A stretch of DNA of 64,000 nt from Acidimicrobiales bacterium (lineage in GTDB: Bacteria > Actinomycetota > Acidimicrobiia > Acidimicrobiales > Poriferisodalaceae), in contig JAAZYR010000003.1 in the NCBI GenBank assembly GCA_014239555.1, positions 186,001 to 250,000 on the forward strand. Direction: 5' to 3'. This document shows positions 1 to 7,927 of the stretch, piece by piece; position 1 is the stretch's first letter, and the number at the start of each line of letters is the position of its first letter. The notes under the pieces are model-generated. The model ran no database searches. It saw only the letters and a list, made by a program, of their open reading frames with translations, and was not told the DNA's origin. Made by a program: the position numbers and the translations under genes.

Positions 1-800
1 TCATAACGTTCCAGCACGATCTTTTGTGTGTTCTCGTACTCGGTTAGGCGGAACGGACCTGAACCAATTGCGCCCTCCACGTTGTTCGGGTGACCCTTCA
101 TCTCATTGATAGGAGTGCCGTCGTCCATGATGTGTTTCGGCATGACGGGCATCATCACATCGGACACGGCGATCCACAGTGCCGGGTGCGGGGTGGCAAG
201 ATGCAGCACCACTGTGAGGTCATCAGGTGTGTCGATTGACTCAAGCGGACCCCACATCCCGGTGAAGGGATGATTTGCCTGGATCACTTCGATTGAAAAC
301 TTCACATCGGCTGATGTGATCGGTGCTCCATCGTGGAACGTTGCGCCCTCTACCAGGTGGAAGGTTATGGTCAAACTGTCGTCGGAAACCTCCCATGATT
401 CAGCCAGGTATGGCTGGGGTTCCCAGTTGCTATCTAGGTGCGTTAGCGAAGCGAAGATTTTCGAACTGGGCTGCGCAATGCCGATTCCGGAATTGACACC
501 ATGGTTGACGTTCGCGCCCACTTGGGTGGTCGCAATAACCAATGTCCCGCCGTGCTTGGGTTGTGGAGCGGCCGGCCCTGAGGTCGCCTCCTCTTCGGCT
601 GCTGGCGCGTCATCACTCGCTGCTGGCGCGTCATCACTCGCTGCTGGCGCGTCATCGCTCGCTGCCGTCGAACTGCTGTCGCTGCTGCTTGAGCTGCTGC
701 TGTCGCTGTCGCTGTCGCTGCTACCGCATGCTGCAGAGAACAATGACAATGCTGCGAGCAGCGTGACTATTTTCATCCATCGATAAAACATTTGGTTCAT
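1..800 (-). CDS. ABC transporter solute-binding lipoprotein, family 5, 3'-truncated by window
   Basis: The reading frame runs leftward from an ATG at 800 and is still open at base 1, so only about 266 N-terminal residues are visible. The start has a hydrophobic signal segment (KIVTLLAALSLFSAAC) ending in a Cys that could be lipidated. The -3 residue is Ser, so the lipobox is not perfect. Next comes a Ser/Asp-rich linker, then a family 5 solute-binding fold with the typical segments VEGATFHDGAPITSADVKFS and SGPFRLTEYE. The family binds peptides, nickel or other small solutes outside the membrane and delivers them to Dpp/Opp-type permeases. No permease gene is visible, and any partners would lie beyond base 1. 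A second in-frame ATG at 776 also precedes the signal segment. Family assignment is firm; the ligand is unknown. Confidence 0.9.
   Translation of the reverse strand, partial: MNQMFYRWMKIVTLLAALSLFSAACGSSDSDSDSSSSSSSDSSSTAASDDAPAASDDAPAASDDAPAAEEEATSGPAAPQPKHGGTLVIATTQVGANVNHGVNSGIGIAQPSSKIFASLTHLDSNWEPQPYLAESWEVSDDSLTITFHLVEGATFHDGAPITSADVKFSIEVIQANHPFTGMWGPLESIDTPDDLTVVLHLATPHPALWIAVSDVMMPVMPKHIMDDGTPINEMKGHPNNVEGAIGSGPFRLTEYENTQKIVLERY
601..663. repeat. 21-bp tandem repeat, three copies, inside lipoprotein linker
   Basis: Three near-identical 21-bp units follow each other directly. They encode SDDAPAA three times in the linker of the solute-binding lipoprotein on the minus strand. The third unit differs by one base. 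A run of hexamer-like ctgtcg units just downstream (about 700-720) encodes the Ser/Asp stretch. Such linkers usually act as flexible tethers and often change length by slippage. Confidence 0.85.
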
Positions 801-993
801 CCCCCCATACCTACCCCAAGGCTGAGGCAGTATGTCAGCCGAACCCTAGCGCTCTAAATCGACGTTGCGCGCCGGTTGGGGCGGGTACCAGCGACTGTTG
901 TCTTCAACCAACTTGACGACGACAGTAATAGGAGTTTCTAAATAAATCCGAGTGAGTTGTTGCTGCTGGTCTACCTCAAATAATCGACTCACC

Positions 994-2022
994 TCAAAAT
1001 TTGGATTTCCACCCACCAGTCGCCTGGATTTGGGCACACTCGGGAACAATCTGGTGTCCGACCCGGGCGATTTGTTCGTGGATTTCTTGCACTTCACCAG
1101 AAGGACAGTCCATCTTCGCGACCACAAGGGAGTAACCCGCTTCTGCAAATTTTTCTAAATCCTCCAGCACCTGTTCAGAAGTTCCGGTGCAGATCTTTCT
1201 TGGCGTTTGATGGGCGAGGGCATCATCACTGTCGGTAACTCTCATGGTTGTGGCAGCCATCATGATGAAGGTCGAAGGGTCCCTCCCTGCTATCTCGAGG
1301 TCGGTTTTGATTATCGTCTGGAGATCAGAGTGGCGGTTCGGGTCCGCAAAAGGGTCAAGAAATACTGGATAAAAACCGTCGCAATGAGCTGCCGCGCGAC
1401 GCGCCCCAAGGGGAGACACCCCTCCATAAATGATGGGGGGGTGAGGCTTCTGCAGAGGTTTTGGGTCCATTGAAACGTTGTCGAACGAGTAGTAGTCGCC
1501 GTCAAAAGAAACGAAGTCGTCTTGCCAACTTCGCTTATAAATCTCGATGCACTCGACGGTTCGTCTCCCGCGCTCAGCAAAGTCAACACCGAGAGCATCA
1601 AACTCCTCGGCCATCCAACCGGCGCCGACCCCGAGCAGAAGACGGCCTCCCGACAGTACGTCCACCGTCGCGAATTGGCGGGCGTCACTCAACGGCCCAC
1701 GGTAGGGCGCAACGAGCACACTGGTACCAAGTTTGATTGTGTTCGTGGCAGAAGCAACTGCTCCCATCACAACTGCACCATCGAGCATCTCGTGTCGCGG
1801 TGAATAAGAGCGGGCACCGGTCTGATTAGCGATATGCGCACTCTTTGTTTCTGAGGGCATACACACGTGATCGGGAAACCAAATTGAATGAAACCCATTG
1901 CGTTCAGCAGTTTGTGCAATCGCCACTGGTTCAAGCGTTGCCCCTGGGACACTTCGGGTGTAGTTGTTTACATCATCTCGATAACCGACACCGTGGGTGT
2001 TTGCATATAAGCCAATCTGCAT
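994..2022 (-). CDS. LLM class (luciferase-like) F420-type oxidoreductase
   Basis: This 342-residue protein has the length and pattern of a luciferase-like monooxygenase TIM barrel. N-terminal MQIGLYANTHG, a conserved IWFPDHV segment near residue 50, KLGTSVLVAPYRGPL near 100, GGRLLLGVGAGW near 130 and PPIIYGGVSPLGARRAA near 200 are family hallmarks. It most resembles actinobacterial F420-dependent members of the TIGR03619 kind; this is judged by eye. Such enzymes use reduced F420 or FMN to reduce or oxygenate small substrates in the cytoplasm. The ATG at 2022 follows a good AAGGAG site eight bases upstream. The gene stands alone between the solute-binding lipoprotein and a divergent NTF2-like gene. 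It is one of four LLM proteins in the window. Substrate unknown. Confidence 0.88.
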   Translation of the reverse strand: MQIGLYANTHGVGYRDDVNNYTRSVPGATLEPVAIAQTAERNGFHSIWFPDHVCMPSETKSAHIANQTGARSYSPRHEMLDGAVVMGAVASATNTIKLGTSVLVAPYRGPLSDARQFATVDVLSGGRLLLGVGAGWMAEEFDALGVDFAERGRRTVECIEIYKRSWQDDFVSFDGDYYSFDNVSMDPKPLQKPHPPIIYGGVSPLGARRAAAHCDGFYPVFLDPFADPNRHSDLQTIIKTDLEIAGRDPSTFIMMAATTMRVTDSDDALAHQTPRKICTGTSEQVLEDLEKFAEAGYSLVVAKMDCPSGEVQEIHEQIARVGHQIVPECAQIQATGGWKSKF

Positions 2023-2120
2023 AGCTCACACTCCTTCGAATAGTGCTGTAATTATGGTCGCTAGGACGTATGGGAGGATTGGTTTTGAATCCAGCCTCCG
2101 CTGATTAAAGGAGATGCTCC

Positions 2121-2597
2121 TTGACAGACCTTGAAAGTCGAATTTGTCGGCTCGAAGACATCGAAGAAATTAAACAATTGAAGGCCAAATATTGCCGGTT
2201 CTGCGATGAAGGGTATGACCCTGACGGCATCGCTAGTTTGTTCACTGAAGATGGTGTTTGGGATGGGGGTCGGACCTTTGGACTAGCTGAAGGTAAATCT
2301 GCCATTCGGAAACATTTTGAGGGAGCGGGTAACAGGATTTCCATCGCGCGTCATCAGGTGATGAATCCGATTATTGAAGTCGATAATGAGTCGGCAACTG
2401 GTCACTGGCTTTTGTTTCAACCCTGTACCGATGCGGGAAGTGGGAAGGCTGTCTGGTTGGCGGCAACGTACACCGATCAGTACAAGAAAGTGGATGGATG
2501 CTGGCTCATCAGTCACTTGAGTATTGAGGTCGCATTTTTCTCGTCCTATGAAAAAGGTTGGGCAGAAGAGCAATTTCTCGACGGGCGACAGCCCTAA
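2121..2597 (+). CDS. NTF2/SnoaL-like small protein
   Basis: A 158-residue protein with the one-domain cone fold pattern of the SnoaL/NTF2-like superfamily. It has an N-terminal helix (EIKQLKAKYCRFCDEG), then LFTEDGVWDGG, a helix AIRKHFEG, and a C-terminal sheet ending in YKKVDGCWLISHLSIEVAFF. Family members include isomerases, dehydratases and polyketide cyclases, but many have no known reaction. The start is a TTG at 2121, chosen because an AAAGGAG site lies six to seven bases upstream and the nearby ATG at 2114 is in another frame. It is divergent from the LLM oxidoreductase. A similar domain is at 29805-30215. Function unknown; association with ring-compound catabolism is inferred only from the neighbourhood. 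Confidence 0.85.
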   Translation: MTDLESRICRLEDIEEIKQLKAKYCRFCDEGYDPDGIASLFTEDGVWDGGRTFGLAEGKSAIRKHFEGAGNRISIARHQVMNPIIEVDNESATGHWLLFQPCTDAGSGKAVWLAATYTDQYKKVDGCWLISHLSIEVAFFSSYEKGWAEEQFLDGRQP

Positions 2598-2750
2598 CTA
2601 GTTGCCTCACAAAAAATAATTCTGTCGAGGACTTACCCGTCACCCTCTCAGACAGCCCGCACCGGGGTCCTTCTTAACTGTTTTTAAGTTGAGTTATAAA
2701 GGATGGAACCCCACAAATCAGCCATGAAACTGGGGGGCTAGATTTGGGCC

Positions 2751-3689
2751 ATGTTTACGACAGACCCATTCCTGTCTGCCTCTGTTGGGGGCACTCCACT
2801 GGTGCGACTCGAAGAAGTTGTTCCAGATGGATGCGGGACCGTGTGGCTCAAAGTGGAGTCGGGGAACCCGACGGGGAGTTACAAAGACCGTATGGCCGTC
2901 GCTGTTCTCGGACGCGCGCTCGAGAGAGGTGAAGTCAAACCGGGTGATCGGGTCGTCGAGTTCACGGCCGGGAGTACCGGGACCGCCCTCGCTTTTGTTG
3001 CACCCCGCCTGGGCCTGAGCTTCACAGCAGTTTCATCCGATGCGTTTTCGGAGGAGAAGTTGCGTTCCATGCGCGCCTACGGGGCCGAACTCATCATCGA
3101 GGCAAGCGAGGACGGTGCTATCACACCTGAACTCGTAGGCCGCATGAAGAACCGTGCGCAAAAATTGGCCGCTGAAGAAGGCACCTTTTATGTGGATCAG
3201 TTTGGCTCTCCCGACGTTCTAATTGGGTACGAGCCGATGGGCGCTGAAATTGCCGATCAGACTGGCGGTGCCGTGGATCTCATCTGTGCTGGTGTCGGGA
3301 CGGGCGGAGCTCTAATGGGTGCTGTAAATGGGCTCGACGCGAAAGGAGTTCGACCAGTGGTGGTTGCCCTCGAACCCGCTCAATCTCCACTGCTGACCAC
3401 CGGCGTGGGAGGACCGCATCGCGTCGAAGGCATAGGCGTCGGGTTTGAACCGCCGTTCCTAGACCGCACACGATGCACGGACATCAGAACGGTTGACGAA
3501 GCTTTGGCGATCGAAATGTGTCGTCGCTTAGCTGCCGAGGAAGGCTTGCTCTGCGGCATTTCGACAGGCCTGAACGTTTGCGCCGCAATCGAACTTGCCG
3601 CAGAGCTTGGTAAAGGTTCATCTGTTGTGACTTTGGCCTGCGATAGCGGTTTGAAATATTTGAGTGGTGGACTCTTTGACCGCTCCTAG
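2751..3689 (+). CDS. PLP-dependent cysteine synthase-like (fold type II) enzyme
   Basis: A 312-residue fold type II PLP enzyme close in length to cysteine synthases. The PLP lysine is Lys45 in GNPTGSYKDR. A substrate loop FTAGSTGTAL is at about 71-80 and the phosphate-binding glycine loop GVGTGG at 181-186. The pyridine-nitrogen Ser lies in CDSGLKYLS near the C-terminus. Cysteine synthases join O-acetylserine or O-phosphoserine with sulfide in the cytoplasm. This protein could also be a cystathionine beta-synthase-like or ornithine-derived paralog. No serine acetyltransferase is nearby, which leaves the substrate open. The ATG at 2751 is the first sensible start; the upstream site is a weak G-rich stretch. 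It is followed after six bases by the first of three tiny membrane-type reading frames. Confidence 0.85.
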   Translation: MFTTDPFLSASVGGTPLVRLEEVVPDGCGTVWLKVESGNPTGSYKDRMAVAVLGRALERGEVKPGDRVVEFTAGSTGTALAFVAPRLGLSFTAVSSDAFSEEKLRSMRAYGAELIIEASEDGAITPELVGRMKNRAQKLAAEEGTFYVDQFGSPDVLIGYEPMGAEIADQTGGAVDLICAGVGTGGALMGAVNGLDAKGVRPVVVALEPAQSPLLTTGVGGPHRVEGIGVGFEPPFLDRTRCTDIRTVDEALAIEMCRRLAAEEGLLCGISTGLNVCAAIELAAELGKGSSVVTLACDSGLKYLSGGLFDRS

Positions 3690-3695
3690 GTTGAC

Positions 3696-3812
3696 ATGGT
3701 GACCCGACCACACGGATCCTGGGATGGAACCAGCGGTCCACCATTTTGGGTTGTCATCATGGGTGTCTTCATCCTGCTTTGGATTTTGAGCAAAGCCTGT
3801 GGTGGGCTCTGA
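3696..3812 (+). CDS. Possible 38-aa single-helix membrane mini-protein (copy A)
   Basis: This frame begins with ATG six bases after the synthase stop and encodes 38 residues: a short polar head, then a hydrophobic helix from PPFWVVIMGV through about LLWILSK, then ACGGL. It resembles the frames at 3854 and 4649 in pattern: Pro, then Trp-Val, then a Gly near the fourth position, then leucine-rich residues and a closing Lys. No database family is recognised. Expression is not shown by sequence alone; the shared pattern and position directly behind a gene are the only support. Confidence 0.4.
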   Translation: MVTRPHGSWDGTSGPPFWVVIMGVFILLWILSKACGGL

Positions 3813-3853
3813 TCCCCGAAAAGGAAGAGCCCTTTAGTTGGGAAAATCTTTAG

Positions 3854-3976
3854 GTGCGTGGGAAAGAACGAGAACCAAAGTCATCCAGGCTGACGCTCTC
3901 AGAAGTTCCCTGGGTCGGTCTCATAGCCGCATCCGGGGTTCTTCATTTTTGGGCAGAGGTGGTAGCGCTGAGGTAG
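3854..3976 (+). CDS. Possible 40-aa membrane mini-protein (copy B)
   Basis: A GTG-initiated frame of 40 residues: a basic head (MRGKEREPKSSR), then LTLSEVPWVG, then a hydrophobic stretch LIAASGVLHFWAEVVALR. The LTLSEVPWVG part is encoded by 29 bases identical to those in copy C at 4649-4798. The GTG lacks a strong ribosome site. The tail is less hydrophobic than in copies A and C, so it may be a decayed copy or not translated. It ends 38 bases before the DUF gene. Confidence 0.3.
   Translation: MRGKEREPKSSRLTLSEVPWVGLIAASGVLHFWAEVVALR
3858..3919 (+). repeat. Direct repeat, left copy
   Basis: This stretch and 4660-4735 are an imperfect direct repeat on either side of the 4015-4614 gene. Both begin with an identical 13-base block (3858-3870 and 4660-4672) and end with an identical 29-base block (3891-3919 and 4707-4735). 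The middle differs in length by about 14 bases. The 29-base block encodes TLSEVPWVG in both mini-protein frames. Confidence 0.8.
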
Positions 3977-4014
3977 GTTCGCGTACTTTCGCGTAATCAC
4001 AATCAGGGGGAAAT

Positions 4015-4614
4015 ATGACGTTTATGGCGTTCTCAACATTGAGTGGCGATAACACTGATTTGGAGGGAAATCTTGAAGTAGCTACACGCAAATTCGATCC
4101 ACTTGGATCAACCCGCACCGCAATGTCGGTGGCGTTGACTGGTCCGAATGCCGGGAACGTAACGATTACCACAATCTGGGATTCTGCCGACGCTTGTTTT
4201 GATGCTCGCAAAGCAGTCCTGAGTGACCCAGAGGCCATTGCCACGATGCAAGCCTCTAACAGCGTCCCCGTCCAGTTCGGACTTGGTGAAGTAAAAGCGG
4301 AGGTGGGTAACTGTGAAGGTGCTTTTGCGTGTGCGGCTGTAGCGGTCGCCTCCGATCACTCCGATGAAGCCGTTGCCGCGGTTGTTGCCCAGTCTGAACG
4401 GGTGATAATGCCTCACGGAATTAACGGATACCGAATGGTTCGCATGGTTGCTGCAGGGGAGATGACAGGTGCCTACGTGAACCTTTTCTACTGTGACTCT
4501 GTAGATGCCTATTTTGCTGGTTCCGCTGCTGCGTGGGCCGATGCAGGGTTTGTGGCCCAGTCACAGAAAATAGGGGCACAAATTGTTGATCGGTTGATTA
4601 GCCGAATGGTCTGA
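4015..4614 (+). CDS. Unknown protein, probable two-repeat alpha/beta-barrel
   Basis: I do not recognise a named family with certainty. The 199 residues split into two similar halves of about 95 residues. Each has a beta strand, a segment of the type TTIWDSADACFDARKAVLSD or LFYCDSVDAYFAGSAAAWAD, and a closing helix. This pattern recalls the dimeric alpha/beta-barrel (ABM/DABB) fold and small DUF families built from it. The middle is Ala/Val rich. The ATG at 4015 follows a GGGGG stretch with four bases between. It sits between two copies of a direct repeat and among three possible membrane mini-proteins. Cytoplasmic; no catalytic residue can be named. Confidence 0.75.
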   Translation: MTFMAFSTLSGDNTDLEGNLEVATRKFDPLGSTRTAMSVALTGPNAGNVTITTIWDSADACFDARKAVLSDPEAIATMQASNSVPVQFGLGEVKAEVGNCEGAFACAAVAVASDHSDEAVAAVVAQSERVIMPHGINGYRMVRMVAAGEMTGAYVNLFYCDSVDAYFAGSAAAWADAGFVAQSQKIGAQIVDRLISRMV

Positions 4615-4648
4615 AAGGTCTCGCTACCGGCGCAGAATCCTCGAGGTT

Positions 4649-4798
4649 TTGTGTTGGTGGTGGGAAAGAACGGGAGAAGAAGCCCAGGTCATCCAACGTC
4701 CGGGGTTGACGCTCTCAGAAGTTCCCTGGGTCGGTGCCCTTGGCCTGGCAGTTGTCTTGCTTGTCCTGATTAAGGTCTGGACGACACCGTTTCCCTGA
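4649..4798 (+). CDS. Possible 49-aa single-helix membrane mini-protein (copy C)
   Basis: An open frame with a possible TTG start at 4649 and stop at 4796-4798. It encodes a Trp-rich charged head, then LTLSEVPWVG, then a clear transmembrane stretch ALGLAVVLLVLIKVW and a short TTPFP tail. The helix is the most convincing of the three copies. The start is not certain: the frame is open upstream and no strong ribosome site is visible. It lies 34 bases after the DUF gene. No family recognised. Confidence 0.35.
   Translation: MCWWWERTGEEAQVIQRPGLTLSEVPWVGALGLAVVLLVLIKVWTTPFP
4660..4735 (+). repeat. Direct repeat, right copy
   Basis: Second copy of the repeat at 3858-3919, about 0.8 kb downstream. 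The 29 bases at 4707-4735 match 3891-3919 exactly and the 13 bases at 4660-4672 match 3858-3870 exactly. No transposase or terminal inverted repeat is present, so local duplication of the mini-protein frame is more likely than a transposon. Confidence 0.8.
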
Positions 4799-4933
4799 GA
4801 TCAGCGGAGAACGTAAAGGACCGGGACGCAATCCATACATCCTGGCCGTTGTCGAGACCATTGTGCAGTATCCAGTCACACGGTCCCTATCTGGATAGGA
4901 CTTACCAGCCGCAAACTCAACTTTGAATAGGCC

Positions 4934-6181
4934 CTAGGACAGGCTAAAGACCCCAGCGAACGCCCCAGAGTTGGAGTCGGGTAGCTCCTCTTGAGTGAGT
5001 GGCACCGCGATTTCACTAACCGTGGGACCTATCTCTTGAGCTACCGGTGTCAATGCATCAAGATCGAAGCCGTATACGTTCGCCGCTACACCGGCAAAAA
5101 GTTGTCTGCACTTTTCTTCGGGCACATCAGAAAACGTTGAGCGAAGAGCTTCTAACGAATAAGGAGTCGTCCCCTCTTCGTGAGGAAAATCCGATCCCCA
5201 CATGATTCGATCAACTCCAACTGCATCAATGTATTTAGCCTCTGGACGGGGCATGAAGCTCGCACCGATGTAGCAGTTCCGTGCGAAATATTCGCTGGGG
5301 GTAAGTGAGAGCGAACGGATCACCTCCGAAGCGAACAGAGGCATTGTGCGGCTAGCACTGCTTGCCTTGATCCCCGCAACAGTGGGGTCCATGCGACCAA
5401 GTTCAGGCAGAACCCATTGGATACCGCGGCCTTGTTCAGTCCACACCGCTTTCAACTTTGGGAAGCGTTCAAAAACACCAGCCAAGATGAGGTGAGCAAG
5501 GGTCCGTCTTGTCCAATCACTGAATTCGAACATCATCACTGCGCGTGCCGCGGGAAGGTCCGCCCCGACTGTCGGCGCACCGGTGCCTGGATGTTGGTGG
5601 ATGGGGAGAGCCAACTCTTCGCAAGTCGCCCAAATTGGGTCATAGCGAGGGTCAAACCACGGTCCAACCGGGTGATTGGCGGGGATAGCTGGTAACAGCA
5701 CACCTCCAATAACGCCAGTTGACGCAGCCCATCGGATTTCAGCAACAGCAGTTTCAACATCGTGAGGCATTATTTGGATCAACCCAAGACGACGCCCAGG
5801 GACCTTGGCACAGAACTCAACTAACCATCGGTTATGGGCACGTAAACCAGCGGCCCTTGGCGCGAGAGTCTCTTTAGTTTGAGGAAGATCGGCGAGTGTG
5901 TGAACAGTATTGAAAAATGGCGGGATTGTGTTAGGGAAAACAACCTCTGCCGCAATGCCGTCGTTATCCAGAATCTCTAATCGGTAGTCGCTGTCCCAAT
6001 TACGTGAAGCAGTCGAGTCAACAAGGTCATCAAAGGGACTCTCGTAGCTTGATGCCCAAGCGTCAAAGTCGTCGTGCCATTCGGACTCCAAGTAGTCCTT
6101 GTACTCGTGGAGTTCTGCCCCAGCGTGCGTATCGGCAGAGATCACTACATACCTGTCGATTGTGTCCCATTTGTCCGTCAT
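4934..6181 (-). CDS. Amidohydrolase family 2 metal-dependent hydrolase/decarboxylase
   Basis: A 415-residue amidohydrolase of the PF04909 type. The N-terminal strand carries VVISADTHAG, where the usual first metal motif DxHxH has become DTHAG. Further on are HQHPGTGAP near the middle, a long helical region, and the signature IMWGSDFPHEEG, which supplies the conserved Asp near residue 345. The family includes zinc hydrolases and non-oxidative decarboxylases of aromatic acids such as the ACMSD type. The start is the ATG at 6181, behind a G-rich site (GGGGGG about five bases upstream); extending upstream would overlap the neighbouring flavoprotein. It lies 32 bases after that gene on the same strand, so the two are probably co-transcribed. 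Substrate unknown. Confidence 0.85.
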   Translation of the reverse strand: MTDKWDTIDRYVVISADTHAGAELHEYKDYLESEWHDDFDAWASSYESPFDDLVDSTASRNWDSDYRLEILDNDGIAAEVVFPNTIPPFFNTVHTLADLPQTKETLAPRAAGLRAHNRWLVEFCAKVPGRRLGLIQIMPHDVETAVAEIRWAASTGVIGGVLLPAIPANHPVGPWFDPRYDPIWATCEELALPIHQHPGTGAPTVGADLPAARAVMMFEFSDWTRRTLAHLILAGVFERFPKLKAVWTEQGRGIQWVLPELGRMDPTVAGIKASSASRTMPLFASEVIRSLSLTPSEYFARNCYIGASFMPRPEAKYIDAVGVDRIMWGSDFPHEEGTTPYSLEALRSTFSDVPEEKCRQLFAGVAANVYGFDLDALTPVAQEIGPTVSEIAVPLTQEELPDSNSGAFAGVFSLS

Positions 6182-6213
6182 TTGGTTTCCCCCCGATATC
6201 GCCTTTATAGCAC

Positions 6214-7839
6214 CTATAGAGTCAGGCTCTTTTCCGGTTCTCTGGCTGCGTTGCGGCCCGCGATGAACCCATAGGTCAACGCGAGACCGATGGTTGTTCC
6301 AGGACCCCAATATGCAGCGCCCGCTGGAGTCGCAACGCAATTACCCGCGCCGTACAGTCCGGCGATGGGTTGGAGATCAAACCCAAGAATTTGAGCTTCT
6401 GTATTAATGAGCGGCCCCCCATTCGTGTCCAAAACGCCTGCGCCGACAATCGAGGCGTAATAGGGGCCGTTGTCCGCTAGGGGAGCCATGGTTGGGTTTG
6501 GAGTTCCGTCACGCTCCATCAAATTCCATGCCAACTCCATCATCGTTGATCCCCGTTGGAAGTCATGATCTACGCCTTCGGCAGCGAAATTGTTGAACCG
6601 ATTGACTGTGTCGTGAAGATTTTGAACAAAATCATCGGAAAGACGTACATCGCCAATGCTGTCACCGAGTTGGGTGAGACGCTGATCTATTGCCTCTGAG
6701 AGAGATCTGAGGTCGGGTGCTTCGATCACGTAGTCAAGTTGTTCGTTTGGAAGCGGAACGGGGGGGCGAAACGGAACGTCGAGTGGCGAATCAGCTACGG
6801 CCTGATCCCAAATCATGAAGAGCAAGGTGTTGGGAAAATCGCGAGAAGTAGCGCTGTAATGAAGATGTACTTGACCGCGGTCATGGTAGGGAGCTTTTTC
6901 GTTGACGACCCGTCGACCGGTCCGGTCCACTTGAATCATGCTGTCCCCAAAAGGCATCCACAGCGACGGAGGAGAAGGCGAACGGAGGGCGGGTTCGACA
7001 ACTATCTGTTTCCACCAAGCCCCGCTCATTTGACCGAAAGACGCTCCAAGGCGGTTAGCGATCCGCAAAAAATCGCCTTGTGCGTGAGGGGTAGCACAAC
7101 TCCCAAACACTCGACCAGGTATGTGCCGGCGAAGAAGCTCTCCGTTTTGTCCGAAGCCTCCTGAAGCGAATACAACTCCGCGCCGGGCGGCGGCAATAAC
7201 TGTTCGGTGACCGGCGCGTATTTCGAGGCCCACGACTTCGTTTGCTTCGTTCAAAATGGTGTCGTGGACTTGATGCTCAAGCAACACAGTTACGTCTCTG
7301 CCAGCTGCTCCGCGTTTTAGTTGTTGAATCATGAACCCAGAACCCGGCCGAGGGGCAAGATGCCTACCGCGAGGAGCCCTATTCTCGGGGAGATGTGCTC
7401 CGTAATCTGGGAATTGGATGTAGTGGTCGGTGTCGTGGACCTCTGCCACCAGATCAAGCGCCCCAACTTCGGTTAACGCGTCGATGGTGGTGGCCCCTTC
7501 GTCGTAAAAGGTTGCAAGTAAATCGAATTCGGTTTGAGGTAGGCCTAACGTTGGGTGGTCTGGTGAAAAATATTGCGGGGCAGCAAGTCGTGCTAAATAT
7601 TCCAATGCGTGATCTTTTGGATCATCGACGCCTTGGCTTCGCATTGAACTGTTGTTGGGTACCCAAGCGGTCCCACCAGAAAGACCGGTGGTGCCGCCGA
7701 CGTACTGGTTTCCTTCAAACAGGATTACTGACGCCCCACTAAGGCTGGCGCTGATAGCCGCGCTGAAGCCAGCTGCCCCGCTGCCGACGACCAACACGTC
7801 CGCTTCGTAGTCGTACAGATTTTCCGCTGTGACACTCAT
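6214..7839 (-). CDS. FAD-dependent dehydrogenase, 3-ketosteroid delta-1-dehydrogenase/fumarate reductase-like
   Basis: A 541-residue flavoprotein of the FAD_binding_2 family. The N-terminal dinucleotide site is ADVLVVGSGAAGFSAAI, followed by the family sequence QYVGGTTGLSGGTAWVPNN typical of KstD-like enzymes. Near the C-terminus, GLYGAGNCVATPAGAAYWGPGTTIGLALTYGFIAG closes the FAD site. KstD enzymes introduce a double bond into ring A of 3-ketosteroids; relatives act on other cyclic ketones. The ATG at 7839 was chosen because it begins just before the FAD fold and has GAGG five bases upstream. An in-frame ATG at 7905 would add 22 unusual residues. It is divergent from the hydrolase at 7928 and upstream of the amidohydrolase. 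A steroid substrate is not proven. Confidence 0.85.
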   Translation of the reverse strand: MSVTAENLYDYEADVLVVGSGAAGFSAAISASLSGASVILFEGNQYVGGTTGLSGGTAWVPNNSSMRSQGVDDPKDHALEYLARLAAPQYFSPDHPTLGLPQTEFDLLATFYDEGATTIDALTEVGALDLVAEVHDTDHYIQFPDYGAHLPENRAPRGRHLAPRPGSGFMIQQLKRGAAGRDVTVLLEHQVHDTILNEANEVVGLEIRAGHRTVIAAARRGVVFASGGFGQNGELLRRHIPGRVFGSCATPHAQGDFLRIANRLGASFGQMSGAWWKQIVVEPALRSPSPPSLWMPFGDSMIQVDRTGRRVVNEKAPYHDRGQVHLHYSATSRDFPNTLLFMIWDQAVADSPLDVPFRPPVPLPNEQLDYVIEAPDLRSLSEAIDQRLTQLGDSIGDVRLSDDFVQNLHDTVNRFNNFAAEGVDHDFQRGSTMMELAWNLMERDGTPNPTMAPLADNGPYYASIVGAGVLDTNGGPLINTEAQILGFDLQPIAGLYGAGNCVATPAGAAYWGPGTTIGLALTYGFIAGRNAAREPEKSLTL

Positions 7840-7927
7840 TTTGGCCTCAAACCACTCAGTGGGACTGAAACTGGTACTCGTCTCGGGAATATGATGGCAT
7901 TTCATCTCTCCGAAAGCCGAAGAAGAT

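Noticed and set aside
443-655. Plus- and minus-strand frames with repeated peptide units near 440-790
   Set aside because: They are other-frame readings of the 21-bp repeat inside the solute-binding lipoprotein gene.
846-1148. Minus-strand frame of 100 codons at the end of the LLM gene
   Set aside because: It overlaps the real LLM gene in another frame and has no recognisable features.
2655-2691. TLSD-like short reading resembling the mini-protein motif TLSE
   Set aside because: The match is only a few residues, ends in a stop without a hydrophobic helix, and is likely chance.
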